This document shows positions 60,659 through 64,000 of a DNA stretch of 64,000 nucleotides, piece by piece. Source of the stretch: Natrinema sp. CBA1119 (GTDB lineage: Archaea > Halobacteriota > Halobacteria > Halobacteriales > Natrialbaceae). Positions within the stretch are counted from its first letter, which is position 1; the number at the start of each line of letters is the position of its first letter. Position numbers and translations under genes: made by a program. Under the pieces are notes generated by a model that was not told where the DNA came from, did no database searches, and was given only the letters and a program-made list of their open reading frames with translations. Location of the stretch: positions 3,038,001 through 3,102,000 of the forward strand of contig NZ_PDBS01000001.1 in NCBI RefSeq assembly GCF_002572525.1. Reading direction: 5' to 3'.

Positions 60659-61732
60659 TCAGCGCTCGAGATCCGCGCCGACCGCTTCCTCGACCGACGA
60701 GAAGCCGTCGCGATCGAGCAACGCAACGAGCCCCCGATTGATCCGCTTCGCGGTCGAGGGCCCTTCGTAGACGAATCCGGTGTACAACTGGACGAGCGAG
60801 GCGCCGGCCCGGATCTTCTCGTATGCGCTTTCGGCCGAGTCGACGCCGCCGACGCCGATGATGGGCAATTCGCCGTCCGTGTACTCGGCAAGTGTGCGAA
60901 TGACCTCGGTCGAGCGACTTTCGAGGGGGTTCCCGCTGAGTCCGCCCCACTCCTCGCGCCGGGGCGACTCGAGTCCCTCGCGACTCGTCGACGTGTTCGT
61001 CGCGACGATGCCATCGAGATCGAACTCCCGGACGATGTCGACCAGGTCGAAGACTGACTCCTGGGGCTCGTCCGGGCCGATCTTTACCAGTATCGGCACG
61101 TCCCGATCGTTTTCGGCCTCGAGCGTTTCGAAGATCGCCCGGAGGTGCTCGGGTGACCCCTCGTCGAACTCGTCGGGCGTGTTCGGACAGGAGACGTTGA
61201 CTACGACGTAGTCGGCGAACGGCGAGAGCCGATCGAAGACGCGCCGATAATCCTCGATCGCCTCTGCTTCGCTCGAGGAGTTCATCTTGCCGACGTTGAC
61301 GCCCAGCGGGACGTCGGGGGTGCCGTCGGCCTCGAGTCGCGATTTGACGCGCTCCATTCCCTGGCCGTTGAATCCCATCCGGTTGACCATCGCCTTGTCC
61401 TCGCGCAGGCGGAAGAGTCGGGGCCGGTCGTTACCCGACTGCGGATAGGGCGTGACGGTTCCGATTTCGACGAAACCGAAGCCCAGCGCCGCGAGCGCGT
61501 GGGTCACTTCGGCGTTCTTGTCGAACCCGGCGGCGACGCCGACCGGGTTCGGAAACGTCGCGTCGAACAGGTCGACCTCGAGCGCCGGATCGTCGTACCG
61601 ATACGCGTACGAGAGGGCTGCACGTGTCGGCCACGTCGACTGGGCCGCCCGGAGCGTCCGCTTGCCCAGATCGTGGGCCGTCTCGGCCGGCAGTTTGAAC
61701 GCGAAGGAGCGAATCCGCGAGTACAGCGTCAT
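60659..61732 (-). CDS. pyrD: dihydroorotate dehydrogenase (quinone), class 2
   Basis: This 357 aa FMN enzyme oxidises dihydroorotate to orotate with membrane quinone as acceptor. It has the class 2 N-terminal helix (MTLYSRIRSFAFKLPAETAHDLGKRTLRAAQ), GVAAGFDKNAEV for FMN, MVNRMGFNGQG, and VVVNVSCPNTPDEF with the class 2 catalytic Ser. LVKIGPDEPQE, ATNTS and GVGGVDSAESAYEKIRAGASLVQLYTGF follow. The full length and the clean ATG make the assignment firm. pyrC is nearby on the other strand. Confidence 0.95.
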   Translation of the reverse strand: MTLYSRIRSFAFKLPAETAHDLGKRTLRAAQSTWPTRAALSYAYRYDDPALEVDLFDATFPNPVGVAAGFDKNAEVTHALAALGFGFVEIGTVTPYPQSGNDRPRLFRLREDKAMVNRMGFNGQGMERVKSRLEADGTPDVPLGVNVGKMNSSSEAEAIEDYRRVFDRLSPFADYVVVNVSCPNTPDEFDEGSPEHLRAIFETLEAENDRDVPILVKIGPDEPQESVFDLVDIVREFDLDGIVATNTSTSREGLESPRREEWGGLSGNPLESRSTEVIRTLAEYTDGELPIIGVGGVDSAESAYEKIRAGASLVQLYTGFVYEGPSTAKRINRGLVALLDRDGFSSVEEAVGADLER

Positions 61733-61808
61733 TGCCGGGACGTGAGAGCGGGCAACAGGTAAACGTCCCGAAGCGGTCGCGACCGACCACTCGTCGAGTC
61801 GGTCGCGA

Positions 61809-63164
61809 TCAGAGTGACTCGAGTGCGTCGCTCACGTCCGATACCGACCGCAGGTCGTCCAGGGCTGCCAGCGCGTCGTCGACGGCCACAGATGCCGGGG
61901 CGTACGCGGCGCACATCTGGAACTTCTCGTGGAGCTCCTCGATCGAGAGTGGGTCGTCGTGGGTGCCCGGCGGCCGCTCTTGCATGCGTTCGTGGGTCTC
62001 GCCGTCGCGGGTCGTCACCGCGACGCGGGCGGCGTTGGAGTCGTAGGGCAACTCCTCGTCGACGGCCAGCGAGACCCGTTCACGAACGGTCTGAACCGCC
62101 GGCTCGTCGATGTTGTCCTCGTCGAATGCGGCGAGTCCGACGTCCCGGTCGGCGATCGCGCGCCCGATCAGGTACGGCATCGAGAACTTCGCCTCGAGTC
62201 CCGTCGCAGGGTCGTCGTGGGCGAGCGCGTCGGCCGCGCCCTGGGAGGCCGTCACCCGAACCTCGTCGATATCGGCCGCCTCGAGGGCGTACTCCTCGGC
62301 GAGCTCGATCGCGGCGTAGATCGCGGTGTGAGTGTAGTAACAGCAGGGATACTTCTTGACGTCGATGCCGTCCTCGCACAGCGCCCAGTGCGAGCCGAGG
62401 TCGGGCACCCGCTCGAGGTCCGGTTCGCGGTCCCCGCGATAGAGGTCGAAGAAGCCGCGATCTCCGTCGATCGCTCTCGAATCGGCGGTCGCCCCCTCGG
62501 CGGCGAGTAGGGCCGCGGTCGTGCCCGATCGAGCGGCCTGGCCAGCGTGGATCGACTTGGTCGTCGTCCCGAAGTTTCGCTTGAGGCCGGCCGGCATCGA
62601 GGCGGCGATATTGAGCGCGTGTTCGGCGTGGCCGGGGGAGAGCCCGAGCAAGTTCGCGACGGCCGCGGTGGCACCGAAGAGGCCGATCGTCGACGTGGCG
62701 TGCCAGCCGCCCTCGTAGTGGCCGGGGCTGATCGGTCTCGAGAGGTAGTGTTGCGCCTCGAAACCGGCGACGAAGGCCGTAAGAACGTCTCGTCCGCTCG
62801 CTCCCTCGCGCTCGCCGACGGCCAGCAGCGGGGCGACCATCGGCACGCTCGGGTGACCGTCCATCGCCGCCAGCGCGACGTCGTCGAAGTCCAGCGCGTG
62901 GCCGGCGGTCGCGTTCACCAGGACGGCGTCGGACAGCGGGAGTTGCCGGTCGCGACCGAGCACCGTCGTCTCGCCGGTTTCGGCGGCGGTCGCACTCCCG
63001 GCGACGGTCCCGCCCTCGGCACCCGCTCCCGCGAGGGTCACGCCGACGGTATCGAGGATCGCGCGTTCGGCCAGTCGACGCGCGTCGTCGGGCACGTCGT
63101 CGTCCGAGAGCGATACCACGAACGCTGCGAGGTCGGTTGCCACGCCGCTCTCGCCTGCGGGCAT
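61809..63164 (-). CDS. MmgE/PrpD-family protein
   Basis: This 451 aa protein starts MPAGESGVATDLAAFVVSLSDDDVPDDARRLAERAILDTVGVTLAGAG. The family motif DTVGVTLAG is present, with DFDDVALAAMDGHPSVPMVAPLLAVGE and KYPCCYYTHTAIYAAIELAEE. Relatives are 2-methylcitrate dehydratase (PrpD) and cis-aconitate decarboxylase. The substrate cannot be told from sequence. Upstream, on the same strand, are a truncated acyl-CoA dehydrogenase and an acyl-CoA synthetase, so a role in organic or fatty acid metabolism is likely. I start at ATG 63164, since the longer upstream frame is arginine-rich. Confidence 0.88.
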   Translation of the reverse strand: MPAGESGVATDLAAFVVSLSDDDVPDDARRLAERAILDTVGVTLAGAGAEGGTVAGSATAAETGETTVLGRDRQLPLSDAVLVNATAGHALDFDDVALAAMDGHPSVPMVAPLLAVGEREGASGRDVLTAFVAGFEAQHYLSRPISPGHYEGGWHATSTIGLFGATAAVANLLGLSPGHAEHALNIAASMPAGLKRNFGTTTKSIHAGQAARSGTTAALLAAEGATADSRAIDGDRGFFDLYRGDREPDLERVPDLGSHWALCEDGIDVKKYPCCYYTHTAIYAAIELAEEYALEAADIDEVRVTASQGAADALAHDDPATGLEAKFSMPYLIGRAIADRDVGLAAFDEDNIDEPAVQTVRERVSLAVDEELPYDSNAARVAVTTRDGETHERMQERPPGTHDDPLSIEELHEKFQMCAAYAPASVAVDDALAALDDLRSVSDVSDALESL

Positions 63165-63166
63165 CA

Positions 63167-63364
63167 CTACAGATCCTCCGGAAGCAGGAGTCTCATCCAG
63201 CCGTGGTCGACCAGCGCGTCGACGAACTCGTGAGGGGACTCCCCCTCCGCGGGGTGTCGACGCCGGCACTCGGCGTCGTAATCGGAGCAGACGTTGCGAA
63301 CGCTCGAGCGGACGAGCCGCTGGCTTTCCGTCAGCTCGACCGCATCGCGCAGAGGTTGGACCAT
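63167..63364 (-). pseudogene. N-terminal stump of an acyl-CoA dehydrogenase
   Basis: The 65 aa sequence VELTESQRLVRSSVRNVC, then ALVDHGWMRLLLPEDL resembles the first helical domain of acyl-CoA dehydrogenases, where LLPEEYGG normally follows. Here a stop codon follows LLPEDL, and the remaining 300 or more residues are absent: the MmgE/PrpD start is 3 bp further. So the gene was truncated, probably by a deletion that joined it to the MmgE gene. Expression of a functional short protein is unlikely but cannot be ruled out. Confidence 0.6.
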
Positions 63365-63439
63365 CGGGTTACCCTCATCCAGTCGGGCAAAAAGCGTTGC
63401 GCCGCTCCCCCTCGATTTCCGGAATTTCGGATCCGTTCG

Positions 63440-64000
63440 CTATCCCCCAAATCGGTCTCGTATCCGCTCCCTGAGCGCGGTCTTTCGGACCTTCTCCCCG
63501 TTCGGTCCCTCCGTCGTGGGGAAGCCGTCGACGAACTCGAACGCCTCGGGGACCTTGTAGTCGGCCACGCGGGACTCGAGGAACGCCTCGAGGCCGTCGG
63601 ACGTGGGCTCGTCACCATCGGACTCGACGGGGACGACGAACGCGACCGGCACCTCGCCGTGGCGGGGATGGGGCGCGCCGACGACCTCGCAGGAGCGAAC
63701 GTCGGGGTGGTCCTCGACGGCGGCTCCGATCTCGCGGGGTGCGACGAGGAAGCCGCGAACTCGCAGGGCGTCGTCGAGCCGCGACCGATAGTAGACGTAA
63801 CCGTCAGCGTCCGTCTCGGCGAGATCACCGGTGTAGAACCATCCCTCTTCATCGAAGGCCGCGGCCGTCGCCGTCGGCTTGCCGAGGTAGCCGTCGGCCA
63901 GTAGATAGCCCCTGATCGCCAGTTCGCCCTCCTCGCCGGCCGGCAGTTCCGCGCGCGTTTCGGGATCGACGACTCTCGCCTCGATCTCTGGGTGGATCGG
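63440..64000 (-). CDS. acyl-CoA synthetase (AMP-forming), C-terminal part (truncated by window edge)
   Basis: The frame is open to the right window edge, so only the end of the protein is seen. The C-terminal subdomain of AMP-binding ligases is recognisable: VRSCEVVGAPHPRHGEVPVAFVVPVE, then VADYKVPEAFEFVDGFPTTEGPNGEKVRKTALR. A Lys lies near the end of the latter, where the adenylation lysine of the family sits. The enzyme forms acyl-CoA from an acid, ATP and CoA. It reads toward the acyl-CoA dehydrogenase stump and the MmgE/PrpD gene, probably as an operon for acid catabolism. Confidence 0.87.
   Translation of the reverse strand, partial: PIHPEIEARVVDPETRAELPAGEEGELAIRGYLLADGYLGKPTATAAAFDEEGWFYTGDLAETDADGYVYYRSRLDDALRVRGFLVAPREIGAAVEDHPDVRSCEVVGAPHPRHGEVPVAFVVPVESDGDEPTSDGLEAFLESRVADYKVPEAFEFVDGFPTTEGPNGEKVRKTALRERIRDRFGG

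Overview
The window is a piece of a haloarchaeal chromosome. The base composition is high in G+C, the proteins are strongly acidic, and several families seen here are typical of halophilic archaea (TFB, HalOD1, DUF7344, DUF7563, DUF7282, DUF1616, Tat-exported surface proteins). Very long arginine-rich open frames lie antisense to many genes, as usual in such genomes. A member of the Natrialbales is plausible, but no genus can be fixed from the sequence alone. No rRNA, tRNA, CRISPR array or autonomous transposon was seen.

Layout. (1) 1-4718: three genes of UDP-GlcNAc synthesis, glmS (3' part), glmU and glmM, with a small zinc-finger gene between the last two. (2) 5126-7448: small regulators, a TRIC-type membrane protein and short orphan genes, with copies of a palindromic MITE-like repeat. 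(3) 7602-11569: a FemAB-like transferase, an alkaline-phosphatase-superfamily enzyme and a DegT-like PLP enzyme. (4) 11624-18062: housekeeping genes, namely a HerA-like ATPase, an XPB-like helicase, TFB and a DUF7344 regulator. (5) 18122-28735: repeat-rich accessory segment with an asparagine-synthase-like enzyme, a GT4 glycosyltransferase and three paralogous Tat-exported beta-helix proteins. (6) 28736-51609: a large surface-glycan region with a polytopic GT-C-like protein, a PP-loop enzyme, a second phosphatase-superfamily enzyme, a polysaccharide deacetylase, an oxidoreductase/DUF362/epimerase operon, more glycosyltransferases, DUF354, a five-gene operon resembling the WbpA/B/D/E route to a UDP-diacetamido-uronic acid, DUF1616 and a PadR regulator. 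(7) 52166-57549: small regulators, a sequon-rich surface protein and a nucleotide-sugar epimerase. (8) 57775-64000: pyrC, pyrD, an exported protein of unknown role, MmgE/PrpD, a stump of an acyl-CoA dehydrogenase and the 3' part of an acyl-CoA synthetase.

How the parts fit together. GlmS, GlmM and GlmU would supply UDP-GlcNAc. The 48188-43788 operon would convert it to a diacetamido uronic acid sugar nucleotide. The glycosyltransferases, phosphatase-like enzymes, deacetylase and transferases would build and modify a surface glycan. The exported beta-helix proteins and the protein with more than 30 N-glycosylation sequons are candidate surface partners or acceptors.

The most notable unexplained signal is a short box, ATAACAAA(G). 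It occurs upstream of ten or eleven transcription units, nearly all of them glycan genes, and often sits exactly where a TATA box would lie for a leaderless transcript. It suggests a dedicated promoter class. A second, different promoter signature (GGAAA(A)GTTTATG, 26 nt before the start codon) is shared by the three beta-helix genes, and palindromes of the form GTAATA-N3-TATTAC lie upstream of two of them.
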